NCBI GenBank assembly: GCA_023388075.1
Contig: JAEWGX010000098.1
Span: 15,110-79,109 of the forward strand
Direction of reading: 5' to 3'
Origin: Pseudomonadota bacterium
Lineage (GTDB): Bacteria > Pseudomonadota > Gammaproteobacteria > Burkholderiales > Burkholderiaceae_E
Length of the DNA stretch: 64,000 bases
The position numbers and the translations under genes are program-made. Under the pieces are notes generated by a model. It was given only the letters and a program-made list of their open reading frames with translations. It was not told the origin of the DNA and did not search any database. Below are positions 52,596 to 60,643 of the stretch, one piece after another. Every line of letters starts with the position of its first letter. Position 1 is the first letter of the stretch.

Positions 52596-53387
52596 TCATA
52601 CATGCACCAGGGTGCCTTCGTCCTCGCCCAGAACGACCCGGACAAGGGCGCCGGGCTTGAATATCGAGAATACCTTGACCGGAAGCTTCTGGTCACGGCA
52701 GAGCGCGAAGGCCGCCGCGTCCATGACCTTCAGGTTCCGGCTGATCGCCTCGTCGAACGAGATTTCGCGGTAGCGCGTGGCGCCGGCGTCCTTGACCGGG
52801 TCGGCGGTGTAGACGCCGTCCACCTTGGTGGCCTTGAGAATCACCTCCGCGTCGATCTCCGCGCCCCTCAGGGCGGCGGCGGTGTCGGTGGTGAAGAAGG
52901 GGTTGCCGGTGCCGCCCGCGAAGATCACCACCTTGCCTTCCTCCAGGTAGCGCAACGCCTTCGGGCGGATATAGGGCTCCACGATCTGCTCGATGTTGAG
53001 CGCCGACTGCACGCGCGCGGCGGCGCCGAGCTGGCGCAGCGCGTCCTGCAACGCCAGCGCGTTCATCACGGTGGCGAGCATCCCCATGTAGTCCGCGGTG
53101 GCGCGGTCCATCCCGGCCGCCCCGGTGGAGACGCCGCGGAAGATGTTGCCCCCGCCGATCACGATGGCGAGCTCGACGCCAAGGCGGGTGACCTCGACGA
53201 TCTGGGCGCACATCTGCTCGATGGTCGCCCGGTTGATGCCGTAGGCGTCATCGCCCATGAGGGCTTCGCCGGAGAGCTTGAGCAGGACCCGCCGCCAGGC
53301 GGGGCCGGTGCCGACCGCGCCGGCGGGCGCGGCCGCGCTGGAGGCGGCGTTCGCCGGCGCAGCGTCCGCCGTGGGTGCGTTTTCCAT
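52596..53387 (-). CDS. pyrH: uridylate kinase
   Basis: 263 residues from ATG 53387. The amino-acid-kinase fold has WRRVLLKLSGEALMGDDAYG, LAIVIGGGNIFRG, DRATADYMGMLATVMNALAL, IFAGGTGNPFFTTDTAAALR and VDGVYTADPVKDAGATRYRE. It phosphorylates UMP and is normally inhibited by UTP. An Ala/Pro-rich extension of about 30 residues (ADAAPANAASSAAAPAGAVG) precedes the usual start region, and no nearer in-frame ATG precedes the conserved domain, so the extension seems real. Follows tsf by 20 bases. Confidence 0.95.
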   Translation of the reverse strand: MENAPTADAAPANAASSAAAPAGAVGTGPAWRRVLLKLSGEALMGDDAYGINRATIEQMCAQIVEVTRLGVELAIVIGGGNIFRGVSTGAAGMDRATADYMGMLATVMNALALQDALRQLGAAARVQSALNIEQIVEPYIRPKALRYLEEGKVVIFAGGTGNPFFTTDTAAALRGAEIDAEVILKATKVDGVYTADPVKDAGATRYREISFDEAISRNLKVMDAAAFALCRDQKLPVKVFSIFKPGALVRVVLGEDEGTLVHV

Positions 53388-53407
53388 GGGGTCGCGGCGG
53401 TGCGGGA

Positions 53408-54292
53408 TCAGCGCGCCGCCGAGACCTGCGCGGCGACCTCCGCCGCGAAGTCGCTCTGCTTCTTCTCGATGCCCTCGCCGACGACGAACAGGTCGAACCT
53501 CGCCACGCTCGCCTTGCGGGCCTTGAGGAGCTGCTCGACAGTCTGCTTGTCGTCCTTCACGAAGGGCTGTCCGAGCAGCGTGACTTCCTTGAGGAACTTC
53601 TGGACGGTGCCCTCGACCATCTTCGCGACGATCTCCGCCGGCTTGCCGGATTCCGCCGCCTTCTCGCTCGCGATCGCGCGCTCGCGCTCGATCAGCTCGG
53701 GCGGTACCTGGTCGCGGCCGATCGCCACCGGCTTGTGGGCGGCGATGTGCATCGCGAGATCCTTCCCGAGCGTCTCGTCGCCGCCCGCCAGGTCCACCAG
53801 GACGCCGATGCGCGCGCCGCCGTGCAGGTAGCTCGAGATCTTGCCGCTTGCCTGCACCCGGACGAAACGGCGGATCGACAGGTTCTCCCCGATCTTGCCC
53901 ACGAGGTCGGTGCGCACCTGCTCGACAGGCTTGCCGTCGAGCTCGAGCGCGGAGAGCGCCGCCACGTCCGCCGGCGACTTGTCCGCCACCAGCCGCGCCA
54001 GCTGCGCGGTGAAGGCGAGGAAGTCCTCGTTCTTGGCGACGAAGTCGGTCTCGCAGTTGACCTCCACCATCGCGGCGCTGGAGGCGTCCGGCGCGACATG
54101 GATCCCCACGACGCCTTCGGCCGCGACCCGCGAGGCGGCCTTGCTCGCCTTGTTGCCGAGCTTGACGCGCAGGATCTCCTCGGCCCGCTTCATGTCCCCG
54201 TCGGCTTCGATCAGGGCCTTCTTGCACTCCATCATCGGCGCGTCGGTCTTCTCGCGCAGTTCCTTGACCATGCTTGCGGTGATTTCCGCCAT
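53408..54292 (-). CDS. tsf: translation elongation factor Ts
   Basis: 294 residues. The N-terminal UBA-like module has ITASMVKELREKTDAPMMEC, then KKALIEADGDMKRAEEILRV. The core has the EF-Tu-contacting VEVNCETDFVAKNEDFLAFT and later VDLAGGDETLGKDLAMHIAA, which disrupts the Mg2+ site of EF-Tu. It catalyses GDP release from EF-Tu. It is separated from rpsB by 215 bases containing two strong hairpins (54461-54495). Confidence 0.97.
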   Translation of the reverse strand: MAEITASMVKELREKTDAPMMECKKALIEADGDMKRAEEILRVKLGNKASKAASRVAAEGVVGIHVAPDASSAAMVEVNCETDFVAKNEDFLAFTAQLARLVADKSPADVAALSALELDGKPVEQVRTDLVGKIGENLSIRRFVRVQASGKISSYLHGGARIGVLVDLAGGDETLGKDLAMHIAAHKPVAIGRDQVPPELIERERAIASEKAAESGKPAEIVAKMVEGTVQKFLKEVTLLGQPFVKDDKQTVEQLLKARKASVARFDLFVVGEGIEKKQSDFAAEVAAQVSAAR

Positions 54293-54460
54293 CTTCAGCC
54301 TTCCTATGTTCCCGTCAGTACCCAGCCGGCCCCGGCGGCGCCCCTTCTCGGCGGGCGGGCGTCCGGTTCGTCTCTACCCCGGCCGGCGCCAGTTGCATGA
54401 ATTGATCGCTCCACCCCCAGCGGCCACCGCGGAACGGGTCTGCCCGGCCGCTGGCGGCAC

Positions 54461-54495
54461 CCCCCTTTTCAAGGGGGCGAGGGCCGAAGGCCCTC
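54461..54495 (-). repeat. tandem hairpins between rpsB and tsf (REP-like)
   Basis: Two perfect stem-loops lie side by side: CCCCCTT-TTC-AAGGGGG (54461-54477) and GAGGGCC-GAA-GGCCCTC (54479-54495, plus-strand spelling). Neither is followed by a T-run in the rpsB-to-tsf direction, so they are not ordinary terminators. They may act as attenuators, mRNA-processing barriers or a REP-like intergenic element. I recall the C5TT/AAG5 form from intergenic repeats in betaproteobacteria. Confidence 0.6.
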
Positions 54496-54507
54496 GGGGG
54501 GTTGGTC

Positions 54508-55254
54508 TCATTCCTCCGACTCGACCTCGACGAACTCGTCTTCCTCGGCGCCCTTGACGATGTCCTGCATCGCGGCGTTGCGGCCTTCCAGGACGGCGTC
54601 GGCGATGCCGCGCGCGTAGAGCCGCACGGCACGACCCGAGTCGTCGTTGCCCGGGATGACGTAGTCGATGCCCTCGGGCGAGTGGTTGCTGTCCACCACG
54701 CCGACGATCGGCACGCCGAGCTTGCGGGCTTCGGTCACCGCGATCTTGTGGTACCCGACGTCGATCACGAAGAGGGCATCCGGCAGCCCGGTGAGGTCCT
54801 TGATGCCGCCGAGGCTGCGGGTGAGCTTCTCGAGCTCGCGGCTGAACATCAGCCCTTCCTTCTTGGTCATGCGCTCGAGCGCGCCTTCATCGCGGGCCTG
54901 CTCCATGTCCTTCAGGCGCTTGATGGAGCCCTTGACCGTCTTGAAGTTGGTCATCATGCCGCCGAGCCAGCGCTCGTCGACGTAGGGCATGCCGGCGCGG
55001 GCCGCTTCCTCGGCGACGATCTCCCGGGCCTGGCGCTTGGTGCCGACGAAGAGGATGTTCCCGCGGTTGGCGGCGAGTTGGCGCACGTAGCGCGTGGCCG
55101 ACTCGAACATCACCAGCGTCTTCTCGAGGTTGATGATGTGGATCTTGTTGCGATGGCCGAAGATGTAGGGGGCCATGCGAGGGTTCCAGAAGCGGGTCTG
55201 GTGGCCGAAATGGACACCGGCCTCCAGCATCTGGCGGATCGTGACGGATGACAT
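54508..55254 (-). CDS. rpsB: 30S ribosomal protein S2
   Basis: 248 residues from ATG 55254, which gives the typical start MSSVTIRQMLEAGVHFGHQT. Further S2 motifs are RFWNPRMAPYIFGHRNKIHI, FVGTKRQAREIVAEEAARAG, YVDERWLGGMMTNFKTVKGS and VIDVGYHKIAVTEARKLGVP. The tail is acidic (EEDEFVEVESEE). It begins the rpsB-tsf-pyrH-frr transcript. The 237 bases between it and map contain a GC hairpin (55402-55421) that could belong to its leader; an S2 autoregulatory site cannot be confirmed by eye. Confidence 0.97.
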   Translation of the reverse strand: MSSVTIRQMLEAGVHFGHQTRFWNPRMAPYIFGHRNKIHIINLEKTLVMFESATRYVRQLAANRGNILFVGTKRQAREIVAEEAARAGMPYVDERWLGGMMTNFKTVKGSIKRLKDMEQARDEGALERMTKKEGLMFSRELEKLTRSLGGIKDLTGLPDALFVIDVGYHKIAVTEARKLGVPIVGVVDSNHSPEGIDYVIPGNDDSGRAVRLYARGIADAVLEGRNAAMQDIVKGAEEDEFVEVESEE

Positions 55255-55479
55255 GAGCGTTGCTCCAGAGAGGGTTGTCAGATACCCGGGAACGACGCCG
55301 GATCGACCCGCGCTCACATGTCGAACCGGCTGGCGTTTATTGCAGCCTTCGGCATGCGGTGCGTCGCGGGCACCCCAATCCTGGCGACGGGCAGACGGCC
55401 TGCCGGTGGCGAAGCACCGGCCTCCGCCCGCCCAGAGTTTCCGGGCGGATTCGTCAGCGCGTCGCCGCGCGGACTAACC

Positions 55480-55485
55480 TATAAT
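55480..55485 (+). promoter_or_regulatory. -10 element of map, consistent with a leaderless transcript
   Basis: A perfect TATAAT ends 6 bases before ATG 55492. Placing its last T at -7 puts +1 on the A of the ATG itself. No Shine-Dalgarno sequence lies before the ATG and no good -35 is seen 16-18 bases upstream. Confidence 0.55.
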
Positions 55486-55491
55486 AGTAAC

Positions 55492-56298
55492 ATGACCGTC
55501 ACTCCTAAAACTCCCGAGGAGATCGAGCAGATGCGCATCGCCTGCCGGCTCGCCGGTGAGGTGCTCGATTTCATCACCCCGCACGTCAAGGCAGGCGCCA
55601 CCACCGAGGCGTTGGACGCGTTGTGCCATGACTACATCGTCAACCACCAGAAGGCGATCCCGGCCCCGCTCAACTACGCGCCGCCCGGGTACAAGCCCTT
55701 TCCCAAGTCCATCTGCACCTCCATCAACCACCAGGTCTGCCATGGCATTCCGGGTGATCGCGTGCTGCGCAACGGGGACATCCTGAACATCGACGTCACC
55801 GTGATCAAGGACGGCTGGCATGGTGACAGCAGCCGCATGTTCATCGTCGGCCAACCGTCGGTCGCCGCGCGGCGACTGTGCGACGTCGCCTACGAGTGCA
55901 TGTGGCTCGGCATCGAGCAGGTCCGCCCGGGCGCGACGCTGGGGGATATCGGTCACGCGATCCAGCGGCATGCGGAAGGCAACGGCTTCTCGGTGGTGCG
56001 CGAGTTCTGCGGCCACGGAATCGGGCGCCGCTTCCACGAGGAGCCGCAGGTGCTGCATTACGGCCGTGCCGGCAGCGGCGAGACGCTCGTGGAGGGCATG
56101 ACCTTCACGGTCGAGCCGATGATCAACGCGGGCCGGCGGGAGATCCGCGAGCTGGCCGACGGCTGGACCATCGTCACCAAGGACCACTCCCTCTCCGCCC
56201 AGTGGGAGCACACCGTGGTGGTGACCGCGTCGGGCTACGACGTCCTCACGCTTTCGGCCGGCGCCCCGGCCAAGCCGGCGCTCCCGGCGGCGGCCTGA
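55492..56298 (+). CDS. map: methionine aminopeptidase, type I
   Basis: 268 residues from ATG 55492 (TVTPKTPEEIEQMRIACRLA, the usual betaproteobacterial start). The five metal ligands are in place: Asp in NIDVTVIKDGWHGDSSRMF (two), His in EFCGHGIGRRFHEEPQVLHY, Glu in MTFTVEPMINAG, and Glu in AQWEHTVVVTASG. It removes the initiator Met from nascent proteins. It is divergent from rpsB, as in most proteobacteria, and is followed after 55 bases by glnD. The start codon lies right behind a TATAAT. Confidence 0.96.
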   Translation: MTVTPKTPEEIEQMRIACRLAGEVLDFITPHVKAGATTEALDALCHDYIVNHQKAIPAPLNYAPPGYKPFPKSICTSINHQVCHGIPGDRVLRNGDILNIDVTVIKDGWHGDSSRMFIVGQPSVAARRLCDVAYECMWLGIEQVRPGATLGDIGHAIQRHAEGNGFSVVREFCGHGIGRRFHEEPQVLHYGRAGSGETLVEGMTFTVEPMINAGRREIRELADGWTIVTKDHSLSAQWEHTVVVTASGYDVLTLSAGAPAKPALPAAA

Positions 56299-56353
56299 TC
56301 GCTCGCGCGCCCCGCCCGGGATCGCAAGGCTGACCTGGACGAGGGCCGGCGCG

Positions 56354-58969
56354 GTGGTTGAGCTTCCCGCGGGCAGCGCGGGCATCGCCGAAGCGGTGGA
56401 GGCACCGGATCCGGTCGCGGCCACGCAGGCGCTGCGCACCGCCCTGCGGCGCATGCGGGTGGAGCGCATCGACCGCTTCCGGCAGGACGCCCATGTCGAC
56501 CGCCTGCTGAAGGGACTCTCCCGCGATACCGATCGGGTGCTGCGCCATCTCTGGCGTGAGAGCGGCCTGCCCTCCGGTGCGGCGCTCTACGCCGTCGGGG
56601 GCTACGGCCGGGGCGGGCTGCAGCCGCAATCGGACGTGGACATCCTGCTGCTGCTGGCCGAGGCACCCGACGAGTCGCGGGCACGCATGGTCGAGCGCTT
56701 CATCGGAAGCTGCTGGGACGTCGGCCTCGCCATCGGCCACAGCGTGCGGACTCCCGCCCAGTGCGCCGAGGAGGCGGCTGCCGACCTGTCAGTGATGACC
56801 AGCCTGCTCGAGCGGCGGCTGCTCGCCGGCAGCCGCAAGCTGGCCGCCGCGCTCGACCGGGCGATGGAAGGATTGCTCGATCCGGCCACCTTCCTGCGCG
56901 ACAAGATGCTGGAGACCCGGCAGCGCCACCAGAAGTACGAGGACACGCCCTACAGCCTGGAGCCGAACTGCAAGGAGAGCCCTGGCGCGCTGCGCGACCT
57001 GCAGGTGATCGCCTGGGTCGCCCGAGCGGCGGGCCTTGGCCAGGGCTGGGACGCGCTGGTGCGGGCCGGCGTGATCGAGCCGCTGGAGGCGCGGCAACTG
57101 CAACGGCACGAGCGGTTCCTGCAGCGCATTCGCGCCTGGCTGCACATCCTCGCCAACCGGCGCGAGGATCGGCTGGTGTTCGACCTGCAGCCGGCGGTGG
57201 CGCAGGCGATGGGCTTCCAGGCGAGCGGATCGCGCGCGCTCTCCGAGAGCCTCATGCAGCGCTACTACCTCGCTGCCAAGGCGATCACGCAGCTCTCCAC
57301 CATCCTGCTGCAGAGCCTGGAGCTGCGGCTGCTCGGGCGGCCGGCCGACGAGGCGGTGCCGCTGGACGACGACTTCGCGCGCGTGGGCGACCTGCTCGCC
57401 CTGCGACGGCCCGATGGCTTCGAGCGCAACCCGCGGCTGCTGCTGCGTGCCTTCCGGATGCTGCAGGAGCAGCCGGGGCTGGTCGGCATGACGGTGCCCA
57501 CGCTGCGGGCGCTCTGGCATGCGCGGTTTCGCATCGACGCGCGGTTTCGCACGGACCCGGAGAACCGGGCCACCTTCCTCGCCATCCTCCAGGCGCCGCG
57601 CGGGGTGACCCACGAGCTGCGCCGGATGAACCAGTGGTCGGTGCTCGGTCGCTACCTCCCGGCCTTTCGCCGCATCGTGGGCCGGATGCAGCACGACCTG
57701 TTCCACGTCTACACGGTGGACCAGCACATCCTGATGGTGGTGCGCAACCTGCGCCGGTTCATGCAGGCCGAGCACGCCCACGAGTATCCGCTGTGCAGCC
57801 AGCTCATCGCGGATTTCGAGCGACCCTGGCTGCTGGTGGTCGCCGCCCTCTTTCACGACATCGCCAAGGGCCGCGGCGGCGACCATTCCGAGCTCGGCGA
57901 GCGCGACGCGGACCGGTTCTGCCGCCAGCACGGAATCGCCGGCGAGGATCGGGCGCTGGTCCGCTTCCTGGTGCGAGAGCATCTCTCCATGTCGGTGACC
58001 GCGCAGAAGAAGGACCTGGGCGACCCGGCGGTGATCGCGGACTTCGCCGCGCGGGTCGGGTGCGAGCGCCGGCTGGTCGCGCTCTACCTGCTCACGGTCG
58101 CCGACATCCGCGGCACCAGCGCCAAGGTGTGGAACGCCTGGAAGGGCAAGCTCCTGGAGGATCTCTACCGGGCGACGCTCGCCGAGCTCGCCGGGGACGG
58201 GACCGAGCCGGCGGTGCAGATGGACGACCGGCGCCGCGAGGCCGCGCGCCTGCTGCTCCTGCACGGCATCGAAGGCGACCGCTACGCGGCCTTCTGGGAG
58301 TCGCTGGACATCGGCTACTTCCTGCGTCACGAGCCTCAGGACATCGCCTGGCATACCCGGGTGCTGCACCGGTTGGGCGCGCCCGCGCAGCCGGTGGTGC
58401 GCACCCGGCTCGATCCGCTGGCCGAAGGCTTCGAGGTGCTCGTCTACACCCGCGACCAGCCCGGCCTCTTCGCCCGGATCTGCGGCTACTTCGATCGCAA
58501 GCATCTCTCGGTGCTGGAGGCGCGGGTGCACACCACCCGCACCGGCTACGCGCTCGACAGCTTCATCGTGGTGGATCCGGACCTCGCGCTGCCGTACCGG
58601 GACATGCTTGCCCTGGTGGAGGCGGAGCTGGCGGAGCTGCTGGGGCGGGAGCTCGACCCGGCCGCGCTGAAGCCCGCGGTGCCGGCCCGGCTGTCGCGAC
58701 GCTCGCGCGCCTTCCCGCTGCCGCCCAAGGTCGACCTGCGTGCCGACGAGTCCGGGCGGTGCTATTTCCTCTCGGTCACCACCACCGACCGCACCGGCCT
58801 GCTCTACGACATCGCACGCGTGCTGGCGCAGAACGGAATCGAGCTCTACGGCGCCCGGGTGGCGACGCTCGGCGAGCGGGCCGAGGACGTGTTCACGATG
58901 GACGGCGAGCGCCTCGCGACCGAGAAGGACCGCCTGAGGCTCGAGCGCGAGCTGCTCGGGGTGCTCTAG
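56354..58969 (+). CDS. glnD: bifunctional PII uridylyltransferase/uridylyl-removing enzyme
   Basis: 871 residues from GTG 56354. The nucleotidyltransferase domain has YAVGGYGRGGLQPQSDVDIL with the catalytic Asp-x-Asp, followed by YSLEPNCKESPGALRDLQVI. The HD hydrolase domain has VVAALFHDIAKGRGGDHSEL. Two ACT domains end the protein (VYTRDQPGLFARICGYFDRK, VTTTDRTGLLYDIARVLAQN) and sense glutamine. It uridylylates or deuridylylates PII to signal nitrogen status. Convergent with the MTIP gene, 10 bases apart. Confidence 0.96.
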   Translation: MVELPAGSAGIAEAVEAPDPVAATQALRTALRRMRVERIDRFRQDAHVDRLLKGLSRDTDRVLRHLWRESGLPSGAALYAVGGYGRGGLQPQSDVDILLLLAEAPDESRARMVERFIGSCWDVGLAIGHSVRTPAQCAEEAAADLSVMTSLLERRLLAGSRKLAAALDRAMEGLLDPATFLRDKMLETRQRHQKYEDTPYSLEPNCKESPGALRDLQVIAWVARAAGLGQGWDALVRAGVIEPLEARQLQRHERFLQRIRAWLHILANRREDRLVFDLQPAVAQAMGFQASGSRALSESLMQRYYLAAKAITQLSTILLQSLELRLLGRPADEAVPLDDDFARVGDLLALRRPDGFERNPRLLLRAFRMLQEQPGLVGMTVPTLRALWHARFRIDARFRTDPENRATFLAILQAPRGVTHELRRMNQWSVLGRYLPAFRRIVGRMQHDLFHVYTVDQHILMVVRNLRRFMQAEHAHEYPLCSQLIADFERPWLLVVAALFHDIAKGRGGDHSELGERDADRFCRQHGIAGEDRALVRFLVREHLSMSVTAQKKDLGDPAVIADFAARVGCERRLVALYLLTVADIRGTSAKVWNAWKGKLLEDLYRATLAELAGDGTEPAVQMDDRRREAARLLLLHGIEGDRYAAFWESLDIGYFLRHEPQDIAWHTRVLHRLGAPAQPVVRTRLDPLAEGFEVLVYTRDQPGLFARICGYFDRKHLSVLEARVHTTRTGYALDSFIVVDPDLALPYRDMLALVEAELAELLGRELDPAALKPAVPARLSRRSRAFPLPPKVDLRADESGRCYFLSVTTTDRTGLLYDIARVLAQNGIELYGARVATLGERAEDVFTMDGERLATEKDRLRLERELLGVL

Positions 58970-58979
58970 CTACGCCCGC

Positions 58980-59747
58980 CTACGGCATGGAGGTTGCCCC
59001 GCCCCGGTGGTGATCCTTGGCGGCGACGGCCAGGATGGCGAGCACCCGCCCCATCGCGTCCTCGAGGACGCCGCCGATGGCTTCCAGTGGGACCGCCTGC
59101 GCCGCGTCGCCCTTTCCGGCCGCCCAGTTGGCCACCACCGCCAGCGCGGCATAGGGGATCTCGAGCTCGCGAGCGAGCACCGCCTCCGGCATTCCGGTCA
59201 TGCCCACCATGTCGCAACCGTCGCGCTCCGCGCGGCGGATCTCCGCCGCCGTCTCGAGCCGCGGGCCCGGCGTGCAGCCGTAGCAGCCGCCGTCGATCAC
59301 CGGGATGCCGGCGGCCGCGGCTGAGCCGATCAGCAGGCGCCTGACGCCGTCGTCATAGGGACGGGTGAAGTCGATGTGGACCACCGGCTGGTCGGGCCCG
59401 GAGTAGTAGGTGCCGGCACGTCCGGTGGTGTAGTCGATGAGCTGCTCGGGCACCGCGAGCGTGCCCGGGGGCAGGTCGGCACGAATGCCGCCCACGCTCG
59501 CCACCGCGACGATCGCGCGGACGCCGGCCTGCGACAACGACGCGATGTTGGCGCGGTAGTTGATGTCCTGCGGCGCGATCGTGTGGCCGTAGCCGTGGCG
59601 AGCCATGAAGACGACCGGCGTGCCGCCGAGATCGCCGAAGCTGAGGGCGCTGGACGGCTGGCCCCAGCGGGTCCGGATGATCTCGCGGCGCACGTTCTCC
59701 AGCCCGGCGAGCTTCGCCAGGCCGCTGCCACCGATGATGCCGATCAT
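58980..59747 (-). CDS. methylthioinosine/methylthioadenosine phosphorylase family protein
   Basis: 255 residues. The PNP/MTAP fold is recognisable from IGIIGGSGLAKLAGLENVR, VFMARHGYGHTIAPQDINYR, ANIASLSQAGVRAIVAVASV, YGCTPGPRLETAAEIRRAER and DMVGMTGMPEAVLARELEIP (phosphate and ribose contacts). Substrate choice in this family follows few residues; bacteria of this group often use 5'-methylthioinosine, so MTIP is the more likely role, but MTA or purine nucleosides are possible. Salvages purines and methylthioribose. It follows galU by 11 bases. Confidence 0.88.
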   Translation of the reverse strand: MIGIIGGSGLAKLAGLENVRREIIRTRWGQPSSALSFGDLGGTPVVFMARHGYGHTIAPQDINYRANIASLSQAGVRAIVAVASVGGIRADLPPGTLAVPEQLIDYTTGRAGTYYSGPDQPVVHIDFTRPYDDGVRRLLIGSAAAAGIPVIDGGCYGCTPGPRLETAAEIRRAERDGCDMVGMTGMPEAVLARELEIPYAALAVVANWAAGKGDAAQAVPLEAIGGVLEDAMGRVLAILAVAAKDHHRGGATSMP

Positions 59748-59758
59748 GGGCCGCGGGT

Positions 59759-60643
59759 TCAGACCTTGACGGTCTTCAGGAACGCCGCGAACTCGCTGCC
59801 GACCTCCGGATGATTCAGGCCCAGCTCCACGGTGGCCTGCAGGTAGCCGATCTTCGAGCCGCAGTCGTAGCGATGCCCGTCGAACTTGTACGCGAGCACA
59901 GGCTGCTCGTGAATCAGCTTGGCCAGCGCGTCAGTGAGCTGGATCTCCCCACCCGCGCCGGGCTTGATCTGCGCGAGGTGATCGAAGATGAGCGGCGAGA
60001 GCAGGTAGCGGCCGACCACGGCGAGGGTGGACGGCGCCTCCGCCGGCTTGGGCTTCTCAACCATGCCGGTGATCCGGCTGGTCCGTTCGGCCCAGGGCGT
60101 GCCCGAGACGATGCCGTAGGACGCGGTCTCCTCGCGGCTCACTTCCTGGACCGCGAGAACGCTGGCATGCTGACGCAGGTGCAGGTCGACCATCTGCTTG
60201 AGGACCGGCACCCCGCTCGCGCCCGGCTGCATCAGGTCATCCGCCAGCAGGATGGCGAACGGCTCGTTGCCCACCACCTGGCGCGCGCACAGCACGGCGT
60301 GACCGAGCCCGAGCGGTTCCGCCTGGCGGATGTAGACGCAGTTGACGCCGTTCGGCACCGCGTCCTGGACCGTTTCCAGCAGCGCCACCTTGCCGCGCGC
60401 CTGCAGCTCGGATTCGAGCTCGTAGGCCTTGTCGAAGTGATCCTCGATGCTGCGCTTGCCGCGGCCGGTGATGAAGATCATCTCGGTGATGCCGGCGGCC
60501 GCGGCCTCCTCGACCGCGTACTGGATCAGCGGCTTGTCGACGACCGGCAGCATCTCCTTCGGCATGGCCTTGGTGGCGGGAAGGAATCGCGTGCCGAGCC
60601 CCGCCACGGGAAACACGGCCTTACGTACGACTGTCTGAGCCAT
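59759..60643 (-). CDS. galU: UTP-glucose-1-phosphate uridylyltransferase
   Basis: 294 residues from ATG 60643, overlapping the ligA end by 23 bases. The nucleotide site FPVAGLGTRFLPATKAMPKE, MLPVVDKPLIQYAVEEAAAA, FITGRGKRSIEDHFDKAYEL, ILLADDLMQPGASG (UTP/Mg) and VEKPKPAEAPSTLAVVGRYL, then YDCGSKIGYLQATVELGL are all present. It makes UDP-glucose for lipopolysaccharide and exopolysaccharide. The start overlaps the preceding gene, so translation depends on ligA read-through or coupling. Confidence 0.96.
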   Translation of the reverse strand: MAQTVVRKAVFPVAGLGTRFLPATKAMPKEMLPVVDKPLIQYAVEEAAAAGITEMIFITGRGKRSIEDHFDKAYELESELQARGKVALLETVQDAVPNGVNCVYIRQAEPLGLGHAVLCARQVVGNEPFAILLADDLMQPGASGVPVLKQMVDLHLRQHASVLAVQEVSREETASYGIVSGTPWAERTSRITGMVEKPKPAEAPSTLAVVGRYLLSPLIFDHLAQIKPGAGGEIQLTDALAKLIHEQPVLAYKFDGHRYDCGSKIGYLQATVELGLNHPEVGSEFAAFLKTVKV

